DNA of 64,000 nt from Allacma fusca (taxonomy: Eukaryota; Arthropoda; Collembola; Symphypleona; Sminthuridae), in contig OX359249.1 of assembly GCA_947179485.1 (NCBI GenBank), forward strand, positions 35,202,250 through 35,266,249, given 5' to 3'. Position numbers and translations under genes: made by a program. Positions 1-12,103 of this stretch are shown piece by piece. Under the pieces are notes generated by a model that was not told the origin of the DNA, ran no database searches, and saw nothing but the letters and a program-made list of their open reading frames with translations. How positions within the stretch are numbered: the stretch's first letter is position 1; every line of letters begins with the position of its first letter.

Positions 1-69
1 ATGAAGGCATATCCAGGTTCAGTTTTTCGAGCTCTTTCCAAAGAAATTTTCAGAATTGAGATCCGTCGG

Positions 70-83
70 TAAATATAGGCAGT
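70..83 (+). other. Invariant monomer box 'taaatataggcagt' (example copy)
   Basis: This 14 bp stretch at monomer positions 70-83 is almost unchanged in all three regions, including the diverged subfamily after 51.5 kb, while the bases on either side (61-69 and 84-92) are the most variable in the monomer. The rare exceptions are 'aataaagg' copies at 1,686, 3,595, 5,357, 6,533, 9,471, 12,703 and about 57,617, and 'ggctgta' near 14,476. A conserved box inside a variable satellite is sometimes a protein-binding site. That is inference only; it does not match the CENP-B box. Confidence 0.55.
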
Positions 84-116
84 ACGGGCGTCCAAAATTT
101 GAACGTTTTTGCCCGT
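84..116 (+). repeat. Dyad symmetry ACGGGC...GCCCGT in the monomer (example copy)
   Basis: A perfect 6 bp inverted repeat, ACGGGC at monomer positions 84-89 and GCCCGT at 111-116, with a 21 bp spacer, recurs in nearly every copy of regions A and B. In region C many copies break one arm, with 'gccggattt' or 'gcccatttt' on the right or 'tactggcg' or 'tactctcg' on the left. It could form a short stem-loop or cruciform. The stem is short, so any structural role is speculative. Confidence 0.4.
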
Positions 117-144
117 TTTCTCGCTTTAGCAATGCATAAGGGGC

Positions 145-158
145 TATATGAAGGCATA
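145..158 (+). repeat. Short hairpin ATATG-aagg-CATAT at the monomer junction (example copy)
   Basis: A perfect 5 bp inverted repeat with a 4-base loop straddles the junction of adjacent monomers and recurs with the 147 bp period. It is retained in most copies of all three regions. The 'tatattaagg' variant (for example 1,911 and 3,820) breaks the left arm. Its function is unknown, and a stem this short can arise by chance in A/T-rich DNA. Confidence 0.35.
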
Positions 159-169
159 TTCAGGTTAAG

Positions 170-1975
170 TTTTTCGAGGTCTTTCCAAAGAAATTTTCAG
201 AATTGAGATCCGTCGGTAAATATAGGCAGTACGGGCGTCCAAAGTTTGAACGTTTTTGCCCGTTTTCTCGCTTCAGCAATGCATAAGGGGCTATATGAAG
301 GCATATTCAGGTTCAGTTTTTCGAGGTCTTTCCAAAGAAATTTTCAGAATTGAGATCCGTCGGTAAATATAGGCAGTACGGGCGTCCAAAGTTTGAACGT
401 TTTTGCCCGTTTTCTCGCTTCAGCAATGCATAAGGGGCTATATGAAGGCATATTCAGGTTCAGTTTTTCGAGCTCTTTCCAAAGAAATTTGCAGAATTGA
501 GATCCGTCGGTAAATATAGGCAGTACGGGGTCCAAAGTTTGAACGTTTTTGCCCGTTTTCTCGCTTCAGCAATTCATAAGGGGCTATATGAAGGCATATT
601 CAGGTTCAGTTTTTCGAGCTCTTTCCAAAGAAATTTTCAGAATTGAGATCCGTCGGTAAATATAGGCAGTACGGGGTCCAAAGTTTGAACGTTTTTGCCC
701 GTTTTCTCGCTTCAGCAATGCATAAGGGGCTATATGAAGGCATATTCAGGTTCAGTTTTTCGAGCTCTTTCCAAAGAAATTTTCAGAATTGAGATCCGTC
801 GGTAAATATAGGCAGTACGGGCGTCCAAAGTTTGAACGTTTTTGCCCGTTTTCTCGCTTCAGCAATGCATAAGGGGCTATATGAAGGCATATTCAGGTTC
901 AGTTTTTCGAGCTCTTTCCAAAGAAATTTTCAGAATTGAGATCCGTCGGTAAATATAGGCAGTACGGGCGTCCAAAGTTTGAACGTTTTTGCCCGTTTTC
1001 TCGCTTTAGCAATGCATAAGGGGCTATATGAAGGCATATTCAGGTTCAGTTTTTCGAGGTCTTTCCAAAGAAATTTTCAGAATTGAGATCCGTCGGTAAA
1101 TATAGGCAGTACGGGCGTCCAAAGTTTGAACGTTTTTGCCCGTTTTCTCGCTTTAGCAATGCATAAGGGGCTATATGAAGGCATATTCAGGTTCAGTTTT
1201 TCGAGGTCTTTCCAAAGAAATTTTCAGAATTGAGATCCGTCGGTAAATATAGGCAGTACGGGCGTCCAAAGTTTGAACGTTTTTGCCCGTTTTCTCGCTT
1301 CAGCAATGCATAAGGGGCTATATGAAGGCATATTCAGGTTCAGTTTTTCGAGCTCTTTCCAAAGAAATTTTCAGAATTGAGATCCGTCGGTAAATATAGG
1401 CAGTACGGGCGTCCAAAGTTTGAACGTTTTTGCCCGTTTTCTCGCTTTAGCAATGCATAAGGGGCTATATGAAGGCATATTCAGGTTCAGTTTTTCGAGG
1501 TCTTTCCAAAGAAATTTTCAGAATTGAGATCCGTCGGTAAATATAGGCAGTACGGGCGTCCAAAGTTTGAACGTTTTTGCCCGTTTTCTCGCTTCAGCAA
1601 TGCATAAGGGGCTATATGAAGGCATATTCAGGTTCAGTTTTTCGAGCTCTTTCCAAAGAAATTTTCAGAATTGAGATCCGTCGGTAAATAAAGGCAGTAC
1701 GTGCGTCCAAAGTTTGAACGTTTTTGCCCGTTTTCTCGCTTCAGCAATGCATAAGGGGCTATATGAAGGCATATTCAGGTTCAGTTTTTCGAGCTCTTTC
1801 CAAAGAAATTTTCAGAATTGAGATCCGTCGGTAAATATAGGCAGTACGGGCGTCCAAAGTTTGAACGTTTTTGCCCGTTTTCTCGCTTCAGCAATGCATA
1901 AGGGGCTATATTAAGGCATATTCAGGTTCAGTTTTTCGAGCTCTTTCCAAAGAAATTTTCAGAATTGAGATCCGT
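170..1975 (+). repeat. 13-monomer higher-order repeat, copy 1
   Basis: Private variants recur exactly 1,909 bp downstream, which is 13 monomers with two of them 146 bp long. They are 'tttgcag' at 491, 'caattcat' near 571, 'aataaagg' at 1,686 and 'ttaagg' at 1,911. Matching sites lie at 2,400, about 2,480, 3,595 and 3,820. The match starts after the one-off 'caggttaag' near 165 and ends before 'gatccgttgg' in the second copy. Boundaries are approximate. Confidence 0.8.
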
Positions 1976-2078
1976 CGGTAAATATAGGCAGTACGGGCGT
2001 CCAAAGTTTGAACGTTTTTGCCCGTTTTCTCGCTTTAGCAATGCATAAGGGGCTATATGAAGGCATATTCAGGTTCAG

Positions 2079-3884
2079 TTTTTCGAGGTCTTTCCAAAGA
2101 AATTTTCAGAATTGAGATCCGTCGGTAAATATAGGCAGTACGGGCGTCCAAAGTTTGAACGTTTTTGCCCGTTTTCTCGCTTCAGCAATGCATAAGGGGC
2201 TATATGAAGGCATATTCAGGTTCAGTTTTTCGAGGTCTTTCCAAAGAAATTTTCAGAATTGAGATCCGTCGGTAAATATAGGCAGTACGGGCGTCCAAAG
2301 TTTGAACGTTTTTGCCCGTTTTCTCGCTTCAGCAATGCATAAGGGGCTATATGAAGGCATATTCAGGTTCAGTTTTTCGAGCTCTTTCCAAAGAAATTTG
2401 CAGAATTGAGATCCGTCGGTAAATATAGGCAGTACGGGGTCCAAAGTTTGAACGTTTTTGCCCGTTTTCTCGCTTCAGCAATTCATAAGGGGCTATATGA
2501 AGGCATATTCAGGTTCAGTTTTTCGAGCTCTTTCCAAAGAAATTTTCAGAATTGAGATCCGTCGGTAAATATAGGCAGTACGGGGTCCAAAGTTTGAACG
2601 TTTTTGCCCGTTTTCTCGCTTCAGCAATGCATAAGGGGCTATATGAAGGCATATTCAGGTTCAGTTTTTCGAGCTCTTTCCAAAGAAATTTTCAGAATTG
2701 AGATCCGTCGGTAAATATAGGCAGTACGGGCGTCCAAAGTTTGAACGTTTTTGCCCGTTTTCTCGCTTCAGCAATGCATAAGGGGCTATATGAAGGCATA
2801 TTCAGGTTCAGTTTTTCGAGCTCTTTCCAAAGAAATTTTCAGAATTGAGATCCGTCGGTAAATATAGGCAGTACGGGCGTCCAAAGTTTGAACGTTTTTG
2901 CCCGTTTTCTCGCTTCAGCAATGCATAAGGGGCTATATGAAGGCATATTCAGGTTCAGTTTTTCGAGGTCTTTCCAAAGAAATTTTCAGAATTGAGATCC
3001 GTCGGTAAATATAGGCAGTACGGGCGTCCAAAGTTTGAACGTTTTTGCCCGTTTTCTCGCTTTAGCAATGCATAAGGGGCTATATGAAGGCATATTCAGG
3101 TTCAGTTTTTCGAGGTCTTTCCAAAGAAATTTTCAGAATTGAGATCCGTCGGTAAATATAGGCAGTACGGGCGTCCAAAGTTTGAACGTTTTTGCCCGTT
3201 TTCTCGCTTCAGCAATGCATAAGGGGCTATATGAAGGCATATTCAGGTTCAGTTTTTCGAGCTCTTTCCAAAGAAATTTTCAGAATTGAGATCCGTCGGT
3301 AAATATAGGCAGTACGGGCGTCCAAAGTTTGAACGTTTTTGCCCGTTTTCTCGCTTTAGCAATGCATAAGGGGCTATATGAAGGCATATTCAGGTTCAGT
3401 TTTTCGAGGTCTTTCCAAAGAAATTTTCAGAATTGAGATCCGTCGGTAAATATAGGCAGTACGGGCGTCCAAAGTTTGAACGTTTTTGCCCGTTTTCTCG
3501 CTTCAGCAATGCATAAGGGGCTATATGAAGGCATATTCAGGTTCAGTTTTTCGAGCTCTTTCCAAAGAAATTTTCAGAATTGAGATCCGTCGGTAAATAA
3601 AGGCAGTACGGGCGTCCAAAGTTTGAACGTTTTTGCCCGTTTTCTCGCTTCAGCAATGCATAAGGGGCTATATGAAGGCATATTCAGGTTCAGTTTTTCG
3701 AGCTCTTTCCAAAGAAATTTTCAGAATTGAGATCCGTCGGTAAATATAGGCAGTACGGGCGTCCAAAGTTTGAACGTTTTTGCCCGTTTTCTCGCTTCAG
3801 CAATGCATAAGGGGCTATATTAAGGCATATTCAGGTTCAGTTTTTCGAGCTCTTTCCAAAGAAATTTTCAGAATTGAGATCCGT
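2079..3884 (+). repeat. 13-monomer higher-order repeat, copy 2
   Basis: Direct repeat of about 170-1,975 at a 1,909 bp offset, with the same ordered variants: 'tttgcag' 2,400, 'aataaagg' 3,595 and 'ttaagg' 3,820. Few differences are visible between the copies; one is 'acgtgcg' near 1,700 in copy 1 against 'acgggcg' here. Such close identity implies recent unequal exchange or segment amplification. Confidence 0.8.
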
Positions 3885-5129
3885 TGGTAAATATAGGCAG
3901 TACGGGCGTCCAAAGTTTGAACGTTTTTGCCCGTTTTCTCGCTTCAGCAATGCATAAGGGGCTATATGAAGGCATATTCAGGTTCAGTTTTTCGAGCTCT
4001 TTCCAAAGAAATTTTCAGAATTGAGATCCGTCGGTAAATATAGGCAGTACGGGCGTCCAAAGTTTGAACGTTTTTGCCCGTTTTCTCGCTTCAGCAATGC
4101 ATAAGGGGCTATATGAAGGCATATTCAGGTTCAGTTTTCGAGGTCTTTCCAAAGAAATTTTCAGAATTGAGATCCGTCGGTAAATATAGGCAGTACGGGC
4201 GTCCAAAGTTTGAACGTTTTTGCCCGTTTTCTCGCTTTAGCAATGCATAAGGGGCTATATGAAGGCATATTCAGGTTCAGTTTTTCGAGGTCTTTCCAAA
4301 GAAATTTTCAGAATTGAGATCCGTCGGTAAATATAGGCAGTACGGGCGTCCAAAGTTTGAACGTTTTTGCCCGTTTTCTCGCTTCAGCAATGCATAAGGG
4401 GCTATATGAAGGCATATTCAGGTTCAGTTTTTCGAGCTCTTTCCAAAGAAATTTTCAGAATTGAGATCCGTCGGTAAATATAGGCAGTACGGGGTCCAAA
4501 GTTTGAACGTTTTTGCCCGTTTTCTCGCTTCAGCAATGCATAAGGGGCTATATGAAGGCATATTCAGGTTCAGTTTTTCGAGCTCTTTCCAAAGAAATTT
4601 TCAGAATTGAGATCCGTCGGTAAATATAGGCAGTACGGGCGTCCAAAGTTTGAACGTTTTTGCCCGTTTTCTCGCTTCAGCAATGCATAAGGGGCTATAT
4701 GAAGGCATATTCAGGTTCAGTTTTTCGAGCTCTTTCCAAAGAAATTTTCAGAATTGAGATCCGTCGGTAAATATAGGCAGTACGGGCGTCCAAAGTTTGA
4801 ACGTTTTTGCCCGTTTTCTCGCTTCAGCAATGCATAAGGGGCTATATGAAGGCATATTCAGGTTCAGTTTTTCGAGCTCTTTCCAAAGAAATTTTCAGAA
4901 TTGAGATCCGTCGGTAAATATAGGCAGTACGGGCGTCCAAAGTTTGAACGTTTTTGCCCGTTTTCTCGCTTCAGCAATGCATAAGGGGCTATATGAAGGC
5001 ATATTCAGGTTCAGTTTTTCGAGCTCTTTCCAAAGAAATTTTCAGAATTGAGATCCGTCGGTAAATATAGGCAGTACGGGCGTCCAAAGTTTGAACGTTT
5101 TTGCCCGTTTTCTCGCTTTAGCAATGCAT

Positions 5130-7270
5130 AAGGGGCTATATGAAGGCATATTCAGGTTCAGTTTTTCGAGCTCTTTCCAAAGAAATTTTCAGAATTGAGA
5201 TCCGTCGGTAAATATAGGCAGTACGGGCGTCCAAAGTTTGAACGTTTTTGCCCGTTTTCTCGCTTCAGCAATGCATAAGGGGCTATATGAAGGCATATTC
5301 AGGTTCAGTTTTTCGAGCTCTTTCCAAAGAAATTTTCAGAATTGAGATCCGTCGGTAAATAAAGGCAGTACGGGCGTCCAAAGTTTGAACGTTTTTGCCC
5401 GTTTTCTCGCTTCAGCAATGCATAAGGGGCTATATGAAGGCATATTCAGGTTCAGTTTTTCGAGCTCTTTCCAAAGAAATTTTCAGAATTGAGATCCGTC
5501 GGTAAATATAGGCAGTACGGGCGTCCAAAGTTTGAACGTTTTTGCCCGTTTTCTCGCTTCAGCAATGCATAAGGGGCTATATTAAGGCATATTCAGGTTC
5601 AGTTTTTCGAGCTCTTTCCAAAGAAATTTTCAGAATTGAGATCCGTTGGTAAATATAGGCAGTACGGGCGTCCAAAGTTTGAACGTTTTTGCCCGTTTTC
5701 TCGCTTCAGCAATGCATAAGGGGCTATATGAAGGCATATTCAGGTTCAGTTTTTCGAGCTCTTTCCAAAGAAATTTTCAGAATTGAGATCCGTCGGTAAA
5801 TATAGGCAGTACGGGCGTCCAAAGTTTGAACGTTTTTGCCCGTTTTCTCGCTTCAGCAATGCATAAGGGGCTATATGAAGGCATATTCAGGTTCAGTTTT
5901 TCGAGGTCTTTCCAAAGAAATTTTCAGAATTGAGATCCGTCGGTAAATATAGGCAGTACGGGCGTCCAAAGTTTGAACGTTTTTGCCCGTTTTCTCGCTT
6001 TAGCAATGCATAAGGGGCTATATGAAGGCATATTCAGGTTCAGTTTTTCGAGGTCTTTCCAAAGAAATTTTCAGAATTGAGATCCGTCGGTAAATATAGG
6101 CAGTACGGGCGTCCAAAGTTTGAACGTTTTTGCCCGTTTTCTCGCTTCAGCAATGCATAAGGGGCTATATGAAGGCATATTCAGGTTCAGTTTTTCGAGC
6201 TCTTTCCAAAGAAATTTTCAGAATTGAGATCCGTCGGTAAATATAGGCAGTACGGGCGTCCAAAGTTTGAACGTTTTTGCCCGTTTTCTCGCTTTAGCAA
6301 TGCATAAGGGGCTATATGAAGGCATATTCAGGTTCAGTTTTTCGAGGTCTTTCCAAAGAAATTTTCAGAATTGAGATCCGTCGGTAAATATAGGCAGTAC
6401 GGGCGTCCAAAGTTTGAACGTTTTTGCCCGTTTTCTCGCTTCAGCAATGCATAAGGGGCTATATGAAGGCATATTCAGGTTCAGTTTTTCGAGCTCTTTC
6501 CAAAGAAATTTTCAGAATTGAGATCCGTCGGTAAATAAAGGCAGTACGGGCGTCCAAAGTTTGAACGTTTTTGCCCGTTTTCTCGCTTCAGCAATGCATA
6601 AGGGGCTATATGAAGGCATATTCAGGTTCAGTTTTTCGAGCTCTTTCCAAAGAAATTTTCAGAATTGAGATCCGTCGGTAAATATAGGCAGTACGGGCGT
6701 CCAAAGTTTGAACGTTTTTGCCCGTTTTCTCGCTTCAGCAATGCATAAGGGGCTATATTAAGGCATATTCAGGTTCAGTTTTTCGAGCTCTTTCCAAAGA
6801 AATTTTCAGAATTGAGATCCGTTGGTAAATATAGGCAGTACGGGCGTCCAAAGTTTGAACGTTTTTGCCCGTTTTCTCGCTTCAGCAATGCATAAGGGGC
6901 TATATGAAGGCATATTCAGGTTCAGTTTTTCGAGCTCTTTCCAAAGAAATTTTCAGAATTGAGATCCGTCGGTAAATATAGGCAGTACGGGCGTCCAAAG
7001 TTTGAACGTTTTTGCCCGTTTTCTCGCTTCAGCAATGCATAAGGGGCTATATGAAGGCATATTCAGGTTCAGTTTTTCGAGCTCTTTCCAAAGAAATTTT
7101 CAGAATTGAGATCCGTCGGTAAATATAGGCAGTACGGGCGTCCAAAGTTTGAACGTTTTTGCCCGTTTTCTCGCTTCAGCAATGCATAAGGGGCTATATG
7201 AAGGCATATTCAGGTTCAGTTTTTCGAGCTCTTTCCAAAGAAATTTTCAGAATTGAGATCCTTTGGTAAA
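5130..7270 (+). repeat. 8-monomer repeated segment (1,176 bp period)
   Basis: The ordered set 'aataaagg', 'ttaagg', 'gatccgttgg' occurs at about 5,357, 5,582 and 5,640 and again at 6,533, 6,758 and 6,816. The offset is exactly 1,176 bp, eight monomers. The same set also ends the 13-mer copies. The 8-mer probably arose by deletion within, or unequal exchange between, the longer units. Confidence 0.65.
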
Positions 7271-10200
7271 TATAGGCAGTACGGGCGTCCAAAGTTTGAA
7301 CGTTTTTGCCCGTTTTCTCGCTTCAGCAATGCATAAGGGGCTATATGAAGGCATATTCAGGTTCAGTTTTTCGAGCTCTTTCCAAAGAAATTTTCAGAAT
7401 TGAGATCCGTCGGTAAATATAGGCAGTACGGGCGTCCAAAGTTTGAACGTTTTTGCCCGTTTTCTCGCTTCAGCAATGCATAAGGGGCTATATGAAGGCA
7501 TATTCAGGTTCAGTTTTTCGAGGTCTTTCCAAAGAAATTTTCAGAATTGAGATCCGTCGGTAAATATAGGCAGTACGGGCGTCCAAAGTTTGAACGTTTT
7601 TGCCCGTTTTCTCGCTTCAGCAATGCATAAGGGGCTATATGAAGGCATATTCAGGTTCAGTTTTTCGAGCTCTTTCCAAAGAAATTTTCAGAATTGAGAT
7701 CCGTCGGTAAATATAGGCAGTACGGGCGTCCAAAGTTTGAACGTTTTTGCCCGTTTTCTCGCTTCAGCAATGCATAAGGGGCTATATGAAGGCATATTCA
7801 GGTTCAGTTTTTCGAGCTCTTTCCAAAGAAATTTTCAGAATTGAGATCCGTCGGTAAATATAGGCAGTACGGGCGTCCAAAGTTTGAACGTTTTTGCCCG
7901 TTTTCTCGCTTTAGCAATGCATAAGGGGCTATATGAAGGCATATTCAGGTTCAGTTTTTCGAGGTCTTTCCAAAGAAATTTTCAGAATTGAGATCCGTCG
8001 GTAAATATAGGCAGTACGGGCGTCCAAAGTTTGAACGTTTTTGCCCGTTTTCTCGCTTCAGCAATGCATAAGGGGCTATATGAAGGCATATTCAGGTTCA
8101 GTTTTTCGAGGTCTTTCCAAAGAAATTTTCAGAATTGAGATCCGTCGGTAAATATAGGCAGTACGGGCGTCCAAAGTTTGAACGTTTTTGCCCGTTTTCT
8201 CGCTTCAGCAATGCATAAGGGGCTATATGAAGGCATATTCAGGTTCAGTTTTTCGAGCTCTTTCCAAAGAAATTTGCAGAATTGAGATCCGTCGGTAAAT
8301 ATAGGCAGTACGGGGTCCAAAGTTTGAACGTTTTTGCCCGTTTTCTCGCTTCAGCAATTCATAAGGGGCTATATGAAGGCATATTCAGGTTCAGTTTTTC
8401 GAGCTCTTTCCAAAGAAATTTTCAGAATTGAGATCCGTCGGTAAATATAGGCAGTACGGGGTCCAAAGTTTGAACGTTTTTGCCCGTTTTCTCGCTTCAG
8501 CAATGCATAAGGGGCTATATGAAGGCATATTCAGGTTCAGTTTTTCGAGCTCTTTCCAAAGAAATTTTCAGAATTGAGATCCGTCGGTAAATATAGGCAG
8601 TACGGGCGTCCAAAGTTTGAACGTTTTTGCCCGTTTTCTCGCTTCAGCAATGCATAAGGGGCTATATGAAGGCATATTCAGGTTCAGTTTTTCGAGCTCT
8701 TTCCAAAGAAATTTTCAGAATTGAGATCCGTCGGTAAATATAGGCAGTACGGGCGTCCAAAGTTTGAACGTTTTTGCCCGTTTTCTCGCTTCAGCAATGC
8801 ATAAGGGGCTATATGAAGGCATATTCAGGTTCAGTTTTTCGAGGTCTTTCCAAAGAAATTTTCAGAATTGAGATCCGTCGGTAAATATAGGCAGTACGGG
8901 CGTCCAAAGTTTGAACGTTTTTGCCCGTTTTCTCGCTTTAGCAATGCATAAGGGGCTATATGAAGGCATATTCAGGTTCAGTTTTTCGAGGTCTTTCCAA
9001 AGAAATTTTCAGAATTGAGATCCGTCGGTAAATATAGGCAGTACGGGCGTCCAAAGTTTGAACGTTTTTGCCCGTTTTCTCGCTTCAGCAATGCATAAGG
9101 GGCTATATGAAGGCATATTCAGGTTCAGTTTTTCGAGCTCTTTCCAAAGAAATTTTCAGAATTGAGATCCGTCGGTAAATATAGGCAGTACGGGCGTCCA
9201 AAGTTTGAACGTTTTTGCCCGTTTTCTCGCTTTAGCAATGCATAAGGGGCTATATGAAGGCATATTCAGGTTCAGTTTTTCGAGGTCTTTCCAAAGAAAT
9301 TTTCAGAATTGAGATCCGTCGGTAAATATAGGCAGTACGGGCGTCCAAAGTTTGAACGTTTTTGCCCGTTTTCTCGCTTCAGCAATGCATAAGGGGCTAT
9401 ATGAAGGCATATTCAGGTTCAGTTTTTCGAGCTCTTTCCAAAGAAATTTTCAGAATTGAGATCCGTCGGTAAATAAAGGCAGTACGGGCGTCCAAAGTTT
9501 GAACGTTTTTGCCCGTTTTCTCGCTTCAGCAATGCATAAGGGGCTATATGAAGGCATATTCAGGTTCAGTTTTTCGAGCTCTTTCCAAAGAAATTTTCAG
9601 AATTGAGATCCGTCGGTAAATATAGGCAGTACGGGCGTCCAAAGTTTGAACGTTTTTGCCCGTTTTCTCGCTTCAGCAATGCATAAGGGGCTATATAAGG
9701 CATATTCAGGTTCAGTTTTTCGAGCTCTTTCCAAAGAAATTTTCAGAATTGAGATCCGTTGGTAAATATAGGCAGTACGGGCGTCCAAAGTTTGAACGTT
9801 TTTGCCCGTTTTCTCGCTTCAGCAATGCATAAGGGGCTATATGAAGGCATATTCAGGTTCAGTTTTTCGAGCTCTTTCCAAAGAAATTTTCAGAATTGAG
9901 ATCCGTCGGTAAATATAGGCAGTACGGGCGTCCAAAGTTTGAACGTTTTTGCCCGTTTTCTCGCTTCAGCAATGCATAAGGGGCTATATGAAGGCATATT
10001 CAGGTTCAGTTTTTCGAGCTCTTTCCAAAGAAATTTTCAGAATTGAGATCCGTCGGTAAATATAGGCAGTACGGGCGTCCAAAGTTTGAACGTTTTTGCC
10101 CGTTTTCTCGCTTCAGCAATGCATAAGGGGCTATATGAAGGCATATTCAGGTTCAGTTTTTCGAGCTCTTTCCAAAGAAATTTTCAGAATTGAGATCCTT

Positions 10201-10950
10201 TGGTAAATATAGGCAGTACGGGCGTCCAAAGTTTGAACGTTTTTGCCCGTTTTCTCGCTTCAGCAATGCATAAGGGGCTATATGAAGGCATATTCAGGTT
10301 CAGTTTTTCGAGCTCTTTCCAAAGAAATTTTCAGAATTGAGATCCGTCGGTAAATATAGGCAGTACGGGCGTCCAAAGTTTGAACGTTTTTGCCCGTTTT
10401 CTCGCTTCAGCAATGCATAAGGGGCTATATGAAGGCATATTCAGGTTCAGTTTTTCGAGGTCTTTCCAAAGAAATTTTCAGAATTGAGATCCGTCGGTAA
10501 ATATAGGCAGTACGGGCGTCCAAAGTTTGAACGTTTTTGCCCGTTTTCTCGCTTCAGCAATGCATAAGGGGCTATATGAAGGCATATTCAGGTTCAGTTT
10601 TTCGAGCTCTTTCCAAAGAAATTTTCAGAATTGAGATCCGTCGGTAAATATAGGCAGTACGGGCGTCCAAAGTTTGAACGTTTTTGCCCGTTTTCTCGCT
10701 TCAGCAATGCATAAGGGGCTATATGAAGGCATATTCAGGTTCAGTTTTTCGAGCTCTTTCCAAAGAAATTTTCAGAATTGAGATCCGTCGGTAAATATAG
10801 GCAGTACGGGCGTCCAAAGTTTGAACGTTTTTGCCCGTTTTCTCGCTTTAGCAATGCATAAGGGGCTATATGAAGGCATATTCAGGTTCAGTTTTTCGAG
10901 GTCTTTCCAAAGAAATTTTCAGAATTGAGATCCGTCGGTAAATATAGGCA
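6000..10950 (+). repeat. 20-monomer duplication (about 2,938 bp offset)
   Basis: Markers in roughly 6.0-8.0 kb recur about 2,938 bp later, which is 20 monomers less two or three bases. They are 'aataaagg' 6,533 and 9,471, 'gatcctttgg' 7,257 and 10,194, 'cgaggtc' about 7,519 and 10,457, and 'ctttagc' about 7,909 and 10,848. The offset varies by a base because of small deletions in individual monomers. Exact ends are uncertain. Confidence 0.6.
8050..9700 (+). repeat. 13-monomer higher-order repeat, third (dispersed) copy
   Basis: The rare 'tttgcag' variant reappears at 8,276 and 'aataaagg' at 9,471. Their separation of 1,195 bp is the same as between 491 and 1,686 and between 2,400 and 3,595. 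The expected 'tatattaagg' site at about 9,696 has lost two bases ('ctatataagg'). This copy is 5,876 bp from copy 2, about 40 monomers, so it is separated from the tandem pair by other variants. Confidence 0.7.
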
Positions 10951-12103
10951 GTACGGGCGTCCAAAGTTTGAACGTTTTTGCCCGTTTTCTCGCTTCAGCA
11001 ATGCATAAGGGGCTATATGAAGGCATATTCAGGTTCAGTTTTTCGAGCTCTTTCCAAAGAAATTTTCAGAATTGAGATCCGTCGGTAAATATAGGCAGTA
11101 CGGGCGTCCAAAGTTTGAACGTTTTTGCCCGTTTTCTCGCTTTAGCAATGCATAAGGGGCTATATGAAGGCATATTCAGGTTCAGTTTTTCGAGGTCTTT
11201 CCAAAGAAATTTTCAGAATTGAGATTCGTCGGTAAATATAGGCAGTACGGGCGTCCAAAGTTTGAACGTTTTTGCCCGTTTTCTCGCTTCAGCAATGCAT
11301 AAGAGGCTATATTAAGGCATATTCAGGTTCAGTTTTTCGAGCTCTTTCCAAAGAAATTTTCAGAATTGAGATCCGTCGGTAAATATAGGCAGTACGGGCG
11401 TCCAAAGTTTGAACGTTTTTGCCCGTTTTCTCGCTTCAGCAATGCATAAGGGGCTATATGAAGGCATATTCAGGTTCAGTTTTTCGAGGTCTTTCCAAAG
11501 AAATTTTCAGAATTGAGATCCGTCGGTAAATATAGGCAGTACGGGCGTCCAAAGTTTGAACGTTTTTGCCCGTTTTCTCGCTTTAGCAATGCATAAGGGG
11601 CTATATAAAGGCATATTCAGGTTCAGTTTTTCGAGGTCTTTCCAAAGAAATTTTCAGAATTGAGATCCGTCGGTAAATATAGGCAGTACGGGGTCCAAAG
11701 TTTGAACGTTTTTGCCCGTTTTCTCGCTTCAGCAATGCATAAGGGGCTATATGAAGGCATATTCAGGTTCAGTTTTTCGAGCTCTTTCCAAAGAAATTTT
11801 TAGAATTGAGATCCGTCGGTAAATATAGGCAGTACGGGCGTCCAAAGTTTGAACGTTTTTGCCCGTTTTCTCGCTTCAGCAATGCATAAGGGGCTATATG
11901 AAGGCATATTCAGGTTCAGTTTTTCGAGCTCTTTCCAAAGAAATTTTCAGAATTGAGATCCGTCGGTAAATATAGGCAGTACGGGCGTCCAAAGTTTGAA
12001 CGTTTTTGCCCGTTTTCTCGCTTCAGCAATGCATAAGGGGCTATATGAAGGCATATTCAGGTTCAGTTTTTCGAGCTCTTTCCAAAGAAATTTTCAGAAT
12101 TGA

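Larger units (their letters stand above)
1..147 (+). repeat. Reference 147 bp satellite monomer (phase used here)
   Basis: This first complete copy sets the monomer numbering used in this annotation. My count for the consensus is A38 T47 G34 C28, about 42% G+C, with 8 CpG. It has short A/T tracts near positions 23-27, 41-50, 106-110 and 115-119. It also has a GAGCTC palindrome near 29-34, ATGCAT near 133-138, AACGTT near 102-107, and an ACGGGC/GCCCGT inverted pair at 84-89 and 111-116. The length equals the DNA wrapped on a nucleosome core. The copy at position 1 has two off-consensus bases ('catatcc' and 'caaaattt') and the 'ctttagc' variant. Confidence 0.95.
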
